Part shown: positions 45,647 through 57,488 of the stretch, in pieces
Numbering within the stretch: position 1 is the stretch's first letter
Layout of the letters: each line of letters begins with the position of its first letter
Source: Diploptera punctata
Lineage: Eukaryota > Arthropoda > Insecta > Blattodea > Blaberidae
Reading direction: 5' to 3'
NCBI GenBank assembly: GCA_030220185.1
Contig: JASPKZ010005708.1
Span: 425,501 to 489,500 of the forward strand
Length of the DNA stretch: 64,000 bases
The notes under the pieces: model-generated
Told to the model about the DNA's origin: nothing
Seen by the model: the letters and a program-made list of their open reading frames with translations, nothing else
Database searches by the model: none
Translations under genes and position numbers: made by a program

Positions 45647-45818
45647 TGGCCAGATGATTTTCGGGGACCGTTTGGGCTTCAAAGCTTCCTGACATTTGTA
45701 TTAAAGGTGAGGAAAAACCCTGAAAAAACTCAACCAGGAAGCTTGTCCCGACCGGGAATCGAACCCGGGCTCTCTGCGTGACAAGGCAGCGCGGTTCCAC
45801 GAAACCTCAGCGGTGGAC
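45472..45818 (-). mobile_element. SINE, family S1, with internal (AAT)n expansion
   Basis: Minus copy with head CTCAGCGGTGGAC at 45818 and B box in CCGGGTTCGATTCCCGG. The usual GAT-rich variable stretch is replaced by about 19 AAT units (45588-45645). The 3' end is short of the CCATCC block. Confidence 0.9.
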
Positions 45819-45848
45819 TCGTTAATAATAATAATAATAATAAAATAT

Positions 45849-46158
45849 CCATCCATCCATAGTAATTCTGCCCGAGGGCAGGTCTTTCACTGCAATCATA
45901 GCATTTCCATGCTATGCTTCGCAGCTTTATTAGGGAATTATAGGTGTGGTAGCTTCCCGTTGCTTTCCACACCGGTGAAGGATGAGGATGGTGATGGCCG
46001 GATAGTTTTCGGGGACTGTTGGGCCCTAAGCTTCCTGACATTTGCCTTACAGGTGAGGAAAAACCCCGAAAAAACCTCACCCAGGAACCTGTCCCGACCG
46101 GGAATCGAACCCCGGCTCGCTGCGTGACAAGGCAGCACGCTACCTCGAGACCACAGCG

Positions 46159-46162
<4 letters not shown>
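45849..46162 (-). mobile_element. SINE, family S1
   Basis: Minus copy starting CCATCCATCCATAG and ending in the head ACCACAGCGGTG, followed by a TA run (46163-46197). It lies directly behind another S1 copy in the same orientation, with a short AAT run between. Confidence 0.92.

Positions 46163-46197
<35 letters not shown>
46163..46197. repeat. (TA)n microsatellite
   Basis: About 15 TA units next to the head of the S1 SINE. Confidence 0.95.
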
Positions 46198-46202
<5 letters not shown>

Positions 46203-46802
46203 TGGTTTTAAATATCGTGCTTTGAAAATTGTGTACATTCCATGAACAGAGTTGTTTGAACACTTGAAGCTTGTAGTAATAGGCCTATATGATGCACAAT
46301 TTGCTTATCTGAAACCCGAAATTAAAAAAGGTGTTCTAGCAGCCGTGAAGTTCGCAGTATATCGGTATATAATAAAATTTAATTAACCCTTAAATTTTCA
46401 ATGTATCCTATAAGAAGCATTGGTTTAATGTATTTGAGTCTATATATAAAGCTATATGTTAAATGTAATAACATAGGTTATGATAGGTTTGTTTTGTCTG
46501 TAGTTTGACACGTTTAAATAAGTTAGCATAGGAAATCGAGTTTCTCCAATTTAACAGAAGAAATATATATTCCAAGCGAAATCGGACCATTACTTTGATT
46601 TGCCGAGAAATTAGCCTAGTTTACGCAGTTCTTACATGAAGGACTTTCTCACTTTATTATTTGCACATTTTTTGTCCCGAGTACTGTAATAGAAACTTCT
46701 ATTATTACAAATTCACCTATTTAAATCTAAAAAAATGATTACAAGGATGATTTCCTATTGAGGAACAAAACCTGACATTTTTAAAGTCAAATTATGCATT
46801 TA
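46198..46802. other. non-coding, nothing recognised
   Basis: AT-rich DNA without repeats shared elsewhere in the window. Confidence 0.4.
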
Positions 46803-47642
46803 CAGGATGTGCACAAAGTCCTGCTACCAAAACAATGTAACTTAGCTCGTAAAATATTTGAGATAGAGACATGCTGTTTTTTTCAACGTATTCTACATCT
46901 CTCAAAGTTTTGTTTACATTTGTTGCAGATTGTGATTTAAACGATAATGACAACAACACAGAAAAAATACCCAGTGTTTATGGTGATATTCTGAGTCTGA
47001 TAACTCACCAATACCCCCATATCCGGATGTTATGCGGTTAACATGTCTAGACACAAAGAAATTTGCATAAATAGAGAACATCACCCTCTGCAGGTAATCA
47101 TTATCTTCGTCGATTGTGTTCAGCATAGAATCAGCAAATTGCTCACGCCGCGCCGGCCGAGGGAAGTCAGTTGACAGCGACGCTTGCGTAATTTGCACTT
47201 TATAGGCCTGAAGATGTAGCCGCTTATGGAGGACTTTATGAATGGTTGATTTTGGTAAATGCAGTGAAGCACGATGAACCGATTTTTGAGAAATGCAAGT
47301 TGCCCATTTCGATAGTTTTTGGCTCACACCTGGCCGTCCACTCTGTGGTAAGTCCATTACACTGCCAGTCGCTAGAAATTGTTCGTCCCATTTAATTATC
47401 TTCCATATTGCCGGCGGAAATTTCGCTGAACAGTTACTGTTGATTTACCAGACTCAGCATACGATCATACACATTGGACCTTTTCCTGTGGTATCGTCAT
47501 TGTCGTTTAAATCACAATTTGCAACAAATGTAAACAAACTTTGAGAGATGTAGAATACGTTGCAAAAAACCGCATGTCTCTATCTCAAATAGTTTACGAG
47601 CTAAGTTACATTGTTTTGGTAGCAGGACTTTGTGGACCTTTG
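46803..47642 (-). mobile_element. internally deleted mariner-like element with about 140-bp TIRs
   Basis: The left end CAGGATGTGCACAAAGTCC and the right-end complement CAAAGGTCCACAAAGTCC begin TIRs that stay similar for about 140 bp (AAAACAATGTAACTTAGCTC, GAGATAGAGACATGC, TTGTTTACATTTGTTGCA). TA flanks both (46801-46802 and 47643-47644). The 840-bp element holds a truncated transposase on the minus strand. Confidence 0.92.
46950..47500 (-). pseudogene. mariner-like transposase, N-terminal to first catalytic block
   Basis: Across shifts the minus strand reads ESGKSTVTVQRNFRRQYG, then FLATGSVMDLPQSGRPGVSQ, then SVHRASLHLPKSTIHKVLHK and RLHLQAYKVQ. These are the two helix-turn-helix parts and the GRP linker. 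It continues with a decayed block LQRVMFSIYANFFVSRHVNR, where relatives have FSDEA.FH.SG.VNRHN: the first catalytic Asp is lost. The rest of the DDE core is deleted. The N-terminus is the same type as the fragment at 11352-11630, although the two elements have different TIRs. Confidence 0.85.
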
Positions 47643-47644
47643 TA

Positions 47645-48404
47645 TTTAATGTAAACCGATGTTTTAAGTGTAAAAACCTGATATAACTTTCATGTTGCGA
47701 GTAAACAGCATACGTTTTCAGTCACGCAACTAAGAATGCTTTTCTGAAATGTCTTCTGGAGTATCCCCATTTGTGTGTTTGAATTTTGTTTCTCCATTTG
47801 TAATTTAATAACTAAATTCTAATCAGTTTTGTCTGAGAATGGTTAGTAAACGGTGCCGAAAGCTCCGAATAGCCAAGGCCGACTTAAGTAGTTTACCAAT
47901 GATAGGACAAGGATTAGCGTGTTATCGTGACGCAATCCCTTATCCTTAGGTTGTTTTCTTAACGTATTTCACAACCATTAATCGAGTGCAATTGGGACTT
48001 AGGTATAATTGGGGCATGTATGGTACACCATACTTTAAATGCCTATTTTACAACCGTTTTTCAACGATTTCAAATTATAAATAATCATACTAATACCTAC
48101 AAAAGGAAATAATCTATTTCTAAAATTTCGGTAACTCTATATTTTGTATAAATTTACTATTATTTCCAAAAGTTGTGTAATTTTAGCTGTGAGAATTAAC
48201 AAAAACGTGACTGAAAGTTATTCTATACCGTGGGATAAGTAAACCTTGAAGTTGGATTATAATTGCATTTAATAATCTCAGATAGTATTTTCAATTAACA
48301 AACTACTGTTTTGTACGTGAGATAATAAAAACTTTCGATGGCATACTTTTGTTTTATTTTGGTCGGGTATGATGGTGCTTAAACAAGATACCCCTTACTA
48401 AACA
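47645..48404. other. non-coding, nothing recognised
   Basis: AT-rich DNA, no recognised feature. Confidence 0.4.
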
Positions 48405-48545
48405 ACTAACTCACTGGCATTGTCGAACCCATAGGTTCACAGCCTCGCAACATAAGCTCTCCACACTTCCCTATTCTGAGCTAATATTTTCATAGCATCC
48501 CCTGTATAATCTACTTCCTTAAAATCAGGGTTAGTGTTATCACAC
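48405..48545 (-). pseudogene. LINE C-terminal tail fragment
   Basis: The minus strand reads FKEVDYTGDAMKILAQNREV, then WRAYV, then a stop and CAATGCCAGTGAGTTAG. It matches the fragment at 55250-55445 (REVDYTGDD, RAYVRAAMNLR) and the usual end of a jockey-like or related insect LINE ORF. Confidence 0.7.
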
Positions 48546-50310
48546 CTGTTGCACTCTTTTACTCTGTTCCATACAAGAAGTTACCATGCCCCTCTGCGCC
48601 CTGGGGACTTTTTGAACCCTGCACCATTACCCAGCTTACTGCTACCATATTGCGCTGCCGTGTTTCGATCTACAACCCTGTGTATATATATATTAGCATA
48701 GAGTTCATAACTATCAGTACTATTCAAAATCCTTTGCCCGGGCCACGAGAGGCAAAGATTGATTCATCCTTCCTATCCAAATTCATGAACATTAATCAAC
48801 AATAAGTCTTAAAACACACTAGTAATTTATGATGCTTAGTTAACCTGAATGTATTATTATCAACCATGAAAGCTAGACGGGAAAAAAGGAGCTCATATGA
48901 CTTTTGAGCAAGCTTATGTACAGGAATATGCAAGACAGCTGTAGCGTAGCTAACATTCAATAATTAAACATTGATTCTTACTAAAAAAATATATTTAATA
49001 TTAAATTGCACGTCTGAAGTTTGAAAAATGAAATTAAAGAAACACATGACTTGATCATTCAAGAATTAAAAGACAAATAATAATTAATACCAAAAATAAC
49101 ATAACTCACACAATCAACCTCTCATACATACTTTTAGTCCTTGCCAGGGTGCCTTACCCTGGCCTGCCGGACCAAACCCAAAATACGCAGCTCGCGTCCT
49201 CCAGACGACAAAGCAGTGTTGCAACCAAAATCTCCGATCGAATGATAATGTTCAGAATGTGTGTAGGCTATTTGAGCGTTCCGAGGTAGAAGGGGAAGTT
49301 GCGCACTACAAACAGAGCAAAGGGACGGGGTAGAAAGGAGAGTGGGGGTAGATACAGAGAGAAAGGAAATTGGCATAGTTCACGAATCTCACTATGGAGG
49401 GAGGATAACAGCACTGATGTAACGAACCGAAATAGCACTGTCGGTTCACCTCTTTCGTGCCACATATCCTGTCCATCGCAATCTACGAAACTTAACTGTT
49501 CTTATTATATCTGGTTTCCCATAAAGATTATGTAGCTCACTGTTACACTGTCTTCTCCATTCGCCTGGCTGTTCTTATCACTTTGGTTCAGACATTTTCC
49601 TAACAACCATTGCATGCCGAAACCTATCTTGAAATTTCTTCCAGAGAAGCATTGTGATGTACAAATGTTCTGTAAAAGAAAAGTCTGTAGTTTTTAACTG
49701 CAAGACACTAAAATCCAACGCCAAACATCTCATTTAAACTATAGAGAAGTAATACAACACCTTAATTGGTAGAATGGATAACCCTCATTACCTGCCGTCC
49801 GCGCCGCGTCCAGCCTTATTTCACTCCGCTCTTACCATGCAGGGAGTCCATCTTTTTATAGTGGATTGATATTGCTGGATTATGACTTCGTTTTCTGTAC
49901 TTTGCAGTTAAAAACACTTTTTTTTACATGGCCTTGGTACATCACAACACTTCTCTGGGACAAATTTCACGGTAGGTTTTGGTATGTAATGGTTGACAGT
50001 TCCCTTGTAAGAAATTTATTCTCAAATGCTCGTAAACGTTTCTTCTCCCTTAAAGTAAGAGTCCTGTACACATAGATTTAAGAACATATGGTGAGATAAT
50101 GAATTGACTCGCGTTTCAACATTTAAGATATTTTCTGTCAGTATTGGCGATGGGGCGAAAAATAATATCCACGAAGCGTTTCTCAACAGCTACCGTACAC
50201 CGTTGTTGTAATAAAAATAACATGTCTAGGAAATAACGCATAACCGTGTCGCAAACTTTAAGTTACTGCTACTAGCAATACCATTTATTCTTTATAGAGC
50301 AATTCCATTT
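48546..50310. other. non-coding with one small inverted-repeat candidate
   Basis: No gene recognised. 49672-49929 has imperfect inverted ends (GTAAAAGAAAAGT and GTTTTTAACTGCAA with their complements near 49900-49929), a possible 258-bp MITE. About 49290-49420 is purine-rich. Confidence 0.35.
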
Positions 50311-51330
50311 GGGACTGACTGACATTTACAATACATTTTTGCAGCAAAATGCTTGCATAAATATTACAATTGGTTGAAATTAGGGGTGTTATCTACATGA
50401 TGTGATAGAGGAAAAGTGTGTGATTATGATTGTACAAAAATTACAACTTCTGAAGAAAAACAATGTTATTTATCTATCAAAGTATGTGTGACTGACATAA
50501 ATGTCAAGTCATCATGCAGCTTAACATGTTAATCTAAATCATTCTCTGAAATGTGATTCCTAATTAAATTTTCCAAAATACCGTTTGGAGGGCACATTTC
50601 AAGTTACATTTTAAATAAAAAACGAAACCTAAATCAGTATTAATACCGAAGTTATGACCTAATATGTGATGTGTGACTGGCTGACCTTATTCTGTGACTG
50701 ACATATCTGAATTTTATTTAGAATTTCAAAATGGAAATATTACAAAAATGTAACAAAATACTATGAAACTAGATAAACAGTTTCGGTAACAGAGATTAAT
50801 AAAGAACTGCAACACTTTATCAATTCCACGAAAATTGTTAAATTTTAATTTTGCTGTAAAAAAATGTTTTAAATCAATAATATAATTTAACTAACTCGCT
50901 TACCATGTACCATTTTAAATTATATAAAATAAGAAAAATGTTTAATAACAAAGTGCCTTCTCTATTGTTAAATATTACTATAATTGTAACTGATTACAAT
51001 TTACGTGATGCAGGATTTAATATTTTTTATTTATAGATACACATTCTTAATAAGTTTGTTAATTATCAGTGTGCATGTACTTTAAAAAACAAATTATTAT
51101 AAATCGCAAGCTGTCCAATTGCTGACGTAGTGAATCCTATTTTAAACAGCGATTAAAACAGAACTCAATTTAGCCCGACATTGGTGTTTCACTTCATAAC
51201 ATCCATGTATAAGATTTGCTTATGCAGCTATTCACTCTCTAGTATTCGCCGCTATGTTGATTTGACTTGACCCATTAATAAAAATAATATTTCCTGTCAC
51301 ACATGAAGTCTCACGCTGTAACTGAATGAT
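50311..51330 (+). repeat. segmental duplication, copy 1
   Basis: 50311-50832 aligns with 62277-62780 (shared GACATTTACAATACA, GCAAAATGCTTGCATAAAT, AATACCGTTTGGAGGGCACA), and about 50985-51330 with 62808-63890 once later insertions are removed (shared GTAACTGATTACAATTTA and TTGACCCATTAATAAAAATA). Copies differ by substitutions and small indels; neither codes. Confidence 0.9.
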
Positions 51331-51625
51331 TTGAGTCAAGATGTCTCAATAGAGAGCACTGGTTCGACTCCCCATGAGAGAATAAATTTCCTCATATAAT
51401 TTCGGCCACAATGGGACTGGTGCCCGCCCAGAATCACAAAGAATTTGAGCAGCTACAATATATAGCGGTCCCGGTCGAGAAAAAAGTCATAACTGCTGGA
51501 GTATCCGACATGCTGACCACATGTCACCCTATATATTGGTTAGATGATTGCCCACATCTGTGATTGATATATTTGGATATGAGATCAGCAGCCAAGGGCT
51601 TTCTAGGCCTGTCGCGCCATTCAGT
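51325..51625 (+). mobile_element. SINE, family S2, degenerate head
   Basis: The B box lies in CACTGGTTCGACTCCCC. The body has ATTTCGGCCACAATGGGAC, GGTGCCCGCCCAGAATC, GAGCAGCTACAATA and CACATGTCACCC, and it ends GGCCTGTCGCGCCATTCAG. The first 40 bases do not match the usual S2 head. The same odd head is at 63870, so this SINE is part of the duplicated segment. Confidence 0.85.
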
Positions 51626-53689
51626 TTTTCTTTTTCTCTTTTTAAACACACGAACTTATGAATTTGTTGCGCTGATTGTTTGTTTGACAGTTGTGCATAT
51701 TCTATAACATACGGGTCCAACGCTTTCACGTTGTGTACGCAATGAATCCGTGATAGCTGCAAGATATTCAAATTATTTTTTCTAAACATTTTTTTCCTTC
51801 TATATAATTTTGTTACTCCTCCTGAACAGTTATTTAGTTGGTTTTACAGTTCACATTACATAATTCTGCACAATTTTGTATCTTCTTTCCCGATTTTTCA
51901 TACATCCATGTTATCCTTTTTACTTGACCGCCAATCGCATCTATAGCCCACTTTCCATGGTACGATTCAAAGAAGTTCCATTTTATATCAAAATCAAATT
52001 ACGTAAGTGTGCAGTGTCACATTGCTAAATGTATAGGCCTATTTGTATTATCTGCTGCTCCAACTGAAAAATGTTATCATCTCAAGTTTTGGAAGAAATC
52101 CCTAATACAGAAAACACTTTTCTATAGCAACTTGCTATGTGTCACATATCCTGACACTAGAGCAAAGTATTTCTTCTCAACTTCTCTGTCACCTTCCATC
52201 TAAACTAGACAAAAGCATTGAGATATGCAATTTTTCCATTGAACTGCCTGGATCTCATTTTGTTCTTTGTAGGTATAATTTTCTGAGAAATCAACATGTA
52301 TGGCTGCTTCGTTTACTGCACCTTCTCGTGAATATATTTAAATGCTTCCGTTGACTGCCTTTTAGCTCATATTGACACAGAAAAAGGGTCAGTAATTATT
52401 TTATGGAGCAGCTGAGCCGAACAGTCAACCAGATTTCCTAAACCATGTTTATGTTAAATCCTCAGCAGAGTGCAGCAAGCAACTCAGTGCGCCATGCATA
52501 TTAGCATTATAAATGAGAGGACGAAAATTCAGTCAGTCACGGGACTCGAGCGGGAAAAATAATGACTGTACAACAAAATGTCATCAATACTTTTTTATTA
52601 GTTGTGTACGGATAGCGTAGAATCCGAGAGGAAATTTTAATCCATCAATTATTATGTTGTGTACAGTAATTTTTATACGTTTTTAGTAACTAACCATAGC
52701 TTACAGTTAACAATTATACGACACATTTAAGGTATATTGAACATTAGACTGCAATTAATATTATTATATTTACGACTAGGGAGGCAGTGATTTGTTTCGT
52801 ATAATGTATATTAACAGTACCTTTTGGATATTTTTTGTATATACATTGTATGTAGTAGAGGGCAGTGGTTTTACTTCCCACACTCGTGTTTGTAATGTGT
52901 AATATTAGAGTATAGTTATTTTATTACAATTATGGTCGTCATTGCTGTAAGTACGACAAAACGCACTATCTTGCAAAAATATATTTTTTAATAACTTGTA
53001 TTGGATTTTTTATTTTTACCGTTTCCATAAAACTTAATCTAGTGACCGTTTCTCAAAATATTGTGTATAAATAAGCTGTGAACTCTGTTAAGCATATCCG
53101 TTAAATTACATTTTGTGTTAGCCCTGTATGAATAGATAACTGAATTTTACGACATTGTGTGTAATTTATAACCAGGTAACTTGTAATAGATTTTTGATTG
53201 AAAGAATGACTTAAGTGATTGCTAAATATCAGTAATGAGAGAAGAGAAGACTCTGGTTTTTTCATGTAGGATGCAAGTTTGGGGCTTGATAATATCTGGC
53301 AAACTCGTCATACCTCTACCGTTACATAAATCTTATGCCTCTGGTTACTATTGAAGGATTAACGAATATCAGCAGGATAACGGGTATCTGCTAGAATACG
53401 GCCTTGATGGAGGGGGTCGACAACCCAAGTAATACTGTGACCAATATGTTAAATATTAACCTATTATTACTTAAAGCTTTACATAAATTGTAAATTTCAA
53501 ATCATATGTTTTTATGCATAATGTAAAATTATTCGCACATGACTTAACTGCTTATTTGAATTTAAGGCCTATGCAATATATTTAAAACTAATTCGGGTTT
53601 ATACATTATATCGTTATAAAGCAATTAATTCAAGGAATTCTCCAAATTATTGAAAAACATGTATTATGTCAGAATGAGAAGATCTTTTT
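51626..53689. other. non-coding, nothing recognised
   Basis: About 2 kb of AT-rich DNA. Frames at 52009-52354 have no recognised family. Confidence 0.4.
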
Positions 53690-54265
53690 CTTCACTTCAC
53701 GGGCTAGGCAAAAATTGCCTGTTCTGCCTCATAGTTGTTCTGTCCATATTTTCACTGGCCTTCCTACATTCCTTGAACCTCTTGGTTTGCATTTGAATGC
53801 TGCTCTTGGTAATCTTGTTACATCCATTCTTTCCACATGTGTAAACCATTTATCTCTATATTATCTTATTTTCTTATTCAATGGATATATATTTAACTCC
53901 GTTCTTATATCTTCATTTTTTATCCGATCCAATCTTGTGCAGCCTTTTGTTCTTCTAAGGAAGTTCATTTCTGCGTTCTGTATTCTACTTAGTAATTTTT
54001 TGGTCATTATCCAAGTTTCGCTCCTATAAAGTAATGCAGGAACTTCCAATGTTTTATAAAACTTCAATCTAGTATCTCTTCTTGTTTTATTATTTAATGT
54101 TTTATATATAGTTTCGCATATCTTTGAAATTTCGACAGTTTCATATTTATGTCTCTTTCAGTTTTTTGTTTATAGTAAAATTGCAACCCAAATGATTAAA
54201 ATTTGTTACTTGTTCCAGAGGCTTGTTGTCTATTACGATTTTTTTATCTGATATGTTCGTTTCCC
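53690..54265 (-). pseudogene. LINE-C reverse transcriptase ORF, C-terminal fragment
   Basis: Read on the minus strand from 54265: IVIDNKPLEQVTNFNHLGCN, then a shift, KFYKTLEVPALLYRSETW, KIQ-like RIQNAEMNFLRRTKGCT, RLDRIKNEDIRTELN, WFTHVERMDVTRLPRAAF and KPRGSRNVGRPVKIWTEQ, then a stop near 53725. It is the same general tail as LINE-B (LYGSETW, EM.FLRR..G.T, HV.RM...RLP), but a different subfamily. One frame is open for about 68 codons, with a stop at Y after KKIR. Confidence 0.85.
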
Positions 54266-54429
54266 CAAAATGAGAAGATTAATAATATAATCAATGACTG
54301 AAAGGATCAGGCCATTTGGTCTCTTATGTTTTCAGGAACAATGCCGTTAATTGGTTCATTTTAGGGCGTCCAAGATATATTTTCCAAACCGATCAAGCAA
54401 TTTCTTACGAGGCATTCTTAGGACATGGT

Positions 54430-54790
54430 GGGGGTTCGCCGTAGCGCAATAAGATTGAAGCTGGAAGATCGATGGTCCGATGAATCAGATTAAAAACTCT
54501 GGCGGACCGTGGCCCTGAGATCGACTCAACTCATTCTAACAAACGATAGATTAATTTTCTTTTATATATGGAGCTTAAACCCTTCGCACTAATCTGCCAC
54601 GTTACAATCAATAACTTTTAAAATGTGATGGTAGGTAGGCCTAATTCTGATTATGTATGTTCTGCGTCACACAAAACTGACAACTGGGCTGACATCTCGT
54701 GCCGATTGTCTAGAAATGTGGGAACCTTAACCTCCTTCCACTACATTGGCCTCCTAAGGCCTGTAAGTGAGATCACTTTACCTTACCTTA
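54430..54790 (+). mobile_element. SINE, family S3, decayed and interrupted
   Basis: The head has GTTCGCCGTAGCGCAATAAG and a poor B box, then AGATTAAAAACTCTGGCGG and GAGATCGACTCAACTC. After about 100 bp of other sequence it resumes with TGCGTCACACAAAACTGAC and GTGGGAACCTTAACCTCC, and ends CACTTTACCTTACCTTA. Confidence 0.65.
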
Positions 54791-54859
54791 GGACTTGGTG
54801 ATACCATTTGTTCCTGGAATGATATATAGTATCTGTGAGTATTCTGATCGGTAATGATC

Positions 54860-55145
54860 CTGGTATACTAATAATTACCATGCTCGCCTCTGGTTTCGAA
54901 GTTCGCTGGTTAAAACTCGGGCGAGATCGATAGATTTTTAAGGGTGTACAAATCCAGAGTTAGCGTCCTTCGGAAGGGCAGTAAGGTTGTGGGCCCCGTG
55001 TTGCAGATTTACTGCACGTAAAAGAAACTGGTCTCTGAGCAAAATTTGTTGGAATTTTGAGGCCAAGCTTTCATCTGCGACGCTATAGAACTTGAGTAAT
55101 CATTGAGGTTACAGAGCATCGTTAAATTAAATCGAACCTAAATCC
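54860..55145 (+). mobile_element. SINE, family S4
   Basis: The head has ACCATGCTCGCCTCTGG and a degenerate B box (GGTTAAAACTCGGG). The body reads ATTTTTAAGGGTGTACAAAT, CCTTCGGAAGGGCAGTAAGG and GTTGCAGATTTACTGCACGT. It ends GAGCATCGTTAAATTAAA. Confidence 0.7.
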
Positions 55146-55249
55146 TGAGGAAGCTCTTATTTTTTATTGTTAGCCTATACAGTGTAATACATAGTATGAT
55201 CTGCTAGGATGAAGATTAATAATAATTAACTCTTTTATTTTAATATTCT

Positions 55250-55445
55250 CATGGAAGCTTCTTGTAGGAAAACCAGAGGGAAAACGCTCAGTTGGTAGAC
55301 CAAGAACGAGGTGGGAGAATAACTAACTATGATTTGAGGGAAGTAGATTATACAGGGGATGATTAGAAAACAGCTCAGGATAGGGATATATAGAGAGCTT
55401 ATGTCCGCGCGGCCATGAACCTTCGGGTTTGATAGTGCCAGTTAG
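55250..55445 (+). pseudogene. LINE C-terminal tail fragment
   Basis: Across shifts: WKLLVGKPEGKRSVGRPRTR, then NYDLREVDYTGDD, then a decayed AQDRD, RAYVRAAMNLRV and a stop, then CAGTTAGTTGGTTAC. It matches 48405-48545 and the R.GRP.TRW...DL.....GWE ending of insect LINE ORFs. Confidence 0.75.
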
Positions 55446-55479
55446 TTGGTTACTTTAATATTCTGCAGTTATTTTATAA

Positions 55480-55615
55480 GATGTCATTCCCGGTAACCTG
55501 CTGGCCTCTGGAAACTCTGACAGGATCGATGGAGTTTTAGGGCGTACAAATCTATAGTGCGATTCTGAATAGAATTAAAGCTGTGAGTCACATGTCATGG
55601 TGAAGAGAACGTTAA
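55480..55615 (+). mobile_element. SINE fragment, family S4
   Basis: GGTAACCTGCTGGCCTCTGG, then GATCGATGGAGTTTTAGGGC and TACAAATCTATAG follow the S4 order. The 3' part is missing. Confidence 0.55.
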
Positions 55616-55805
55616 ATATGACAAATATATATCAATGTGCAAAATATTAGGGACTAATCAGTCTAACTTTGAATCGTAGTGTTAATGACCTCAGATATTA
55701 AAAAAACGTCGAATATACCTACAAACATTTATTCCATTAACCGTTTTCTATGGCGTTTTTTACTTCTTTTGTGACCAAAAATCTAAATGTTTAAATGTTT
55801 GTCAT

Positions 55806-55990
55806 ATCACCTCTATGGTGTAATGGTTAAACGTGTTTGCCTCCCCTGAGGTCAAGGAATGATTTCCTGCATTACCATAGACATTTTTCCTTAAGTGTAA
55901 AATCTCGTTTGGAGTAGTCTACACTGAGCCTCTTGTTTATATGAATAGGGAAATGCGGTTATGAAATCAAGCTATAGTTGGGGTGCTCCG
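55806..55990 (+). mobile_element. tRNA-like SINE head
   Basis: CACCTCTATGGTGTAATGG then GTTAAACGTGTTTGCCTCCC give an A-box part, and CAAGGAATGATTTCCTGC a poor B box. The first half resembles a glutamate- or glycine-type tRNA start. Decayed. Confidence 0.45.
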
Positions 55991-57079
55991 CCGCCATAAC
56001 CACTTTTTTTTTCTCTGTTTGCCATCTGTTAACCAGTGACGTCAACCATTTCAGTCGGCCTTGGCTCTTCTGAGCTGTGTCACACTTTTTCAAAATGCTT
56101 TCGTTAAGTTTATTACAAAAAAAATGTTAAGAATTTGTAATTGGAAATCCAAAGTAAACTCTGGAATCGTAATTTCTATATTATTGTTTTATGATTATAT
56201 AACTCATAAGAACATAAGTTTTACAAGGTCACAATTGCATTGTATTGCACTTGATGGACAAGTTACCTTCTGTTTGTACCCACGCGCGCAATTTGCACAA
56301 ACAGAGTAATTACACCTTGACCACCCGCCCCTGTTTGTGTTTGCTGTTTCCTGTGCTCATCTAATGTTACTATGAATTACTTGGATTATATAAAAATCCA
56401 TTCTGGAATTATGGGCCTATCTGTAATTCAACATAAGATAATAAAATTTGCGGAGAATAGAGAATGCAAGCAAATTATACGTATTTGTAACATTTATAAA
56501 GATTTTTTTGGCATTATATGCTTACATCAGCAATCATTTCAAATAATTATATCCGACTATATTGAATATGAAATTATCATCTGATACCTAATTTTTATAC
56601 TTACAGTATCGTTCTTAAGAGTTTTATCTTATGGGTGTAGTAAACACGAAGTTGATAACGGTAATAACAATAATAATACTAGTATTATTATTATTATTAT
56701 TATTATTATACTAATGTAGTAGCCTAATAATGTTTTATTCAGGCGAAGCTAAGGTCATAGACTTATTTTCATTTGACCAAGACAAACAAATAATATGCAA
56801 TCTACAATGAGTTGAGCGGGCCTCTTCTTTGTTAGAAGTTCTAAACCGAGTGAATTTAGTTACGCATATTTACCCACAGGTGTCATAAATGGTAAGCGAT
56901 CAACATACTGACTCGTTGAGACATCTAGCAGGCAACTAAGGAATTACTAGGAAAATGAGGTCGGTCAATTTTGATTAGAGGCCTATTTATTAAGGTGAAG
57001 GAACTTTTACGAGCCTAAATGTCTTCAGACTCGGGACCCACTACTTAAAGTCCCTCCAGGAGGACTTGCTCATTTTATT
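55991..57079. other. non-coding, nothing recognised
   Basis: Includes an ATT microsatellite at about 56683-56709. Frames at 56061-56309 and 56372-56584 have no recognised family. Confidence 0.4.
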
Positions 57080-57168
57080 TGTCCATCCTAAAAAAATCCA
57101 TCGACCTCGGTCGGGCTTGAACCCGTGACCAGAAGCAAGAGCATAACCACTATTCCACCAGGGAACAA
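57080..57168 (-). mobile_element. tRNA-like SINE head
   Basis: On the minus strand: GGTGGAATAGTGGTTATGCT (A-box part) and GGTCACGGGTTCAAGCCCGA (B box). Family uncertain. Confidence 0.5.
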
Positions 57169-57268
57169 TATACAAAATTAGGTCTAAAAGTAGAGTAAAC
57201 ATATATAGAACATTTTATCCCAATTTAATAATTTCATTATACAATTAAACAATTTCTAATATATTTCT

Positions 57269-57470
57269 CGGTGAAGGATGATGATGATAATGATTAGGAT
57301 GATGATGGCCATATGACTTCGGGGACCGTTTGGGACTTAGAGTTTTCCTGGCATTTGTCTTACAGGTGAGGAAAAACCCCGATAAAAACGTCACCCAGAA
57401 AAAATGCCCCGGGGATCGAACCCGGGCACGCTGCGTGACACGGCAGCACGCTACTTCGAGACCACAGCAG
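57269..57470 (-). mobile_element. SINE, family S1, 3' truncated
   Basis: On the minus strand it keeps the head (CTGTGGTCTCGAAGTAGCG, B box in CCCGGGTTCGATCC) and the middle, but stops at CACCG before the 3' hairpin block. Confidence 0.85.
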
Positions 57471-57488
57471 TATATATATAGGTATATA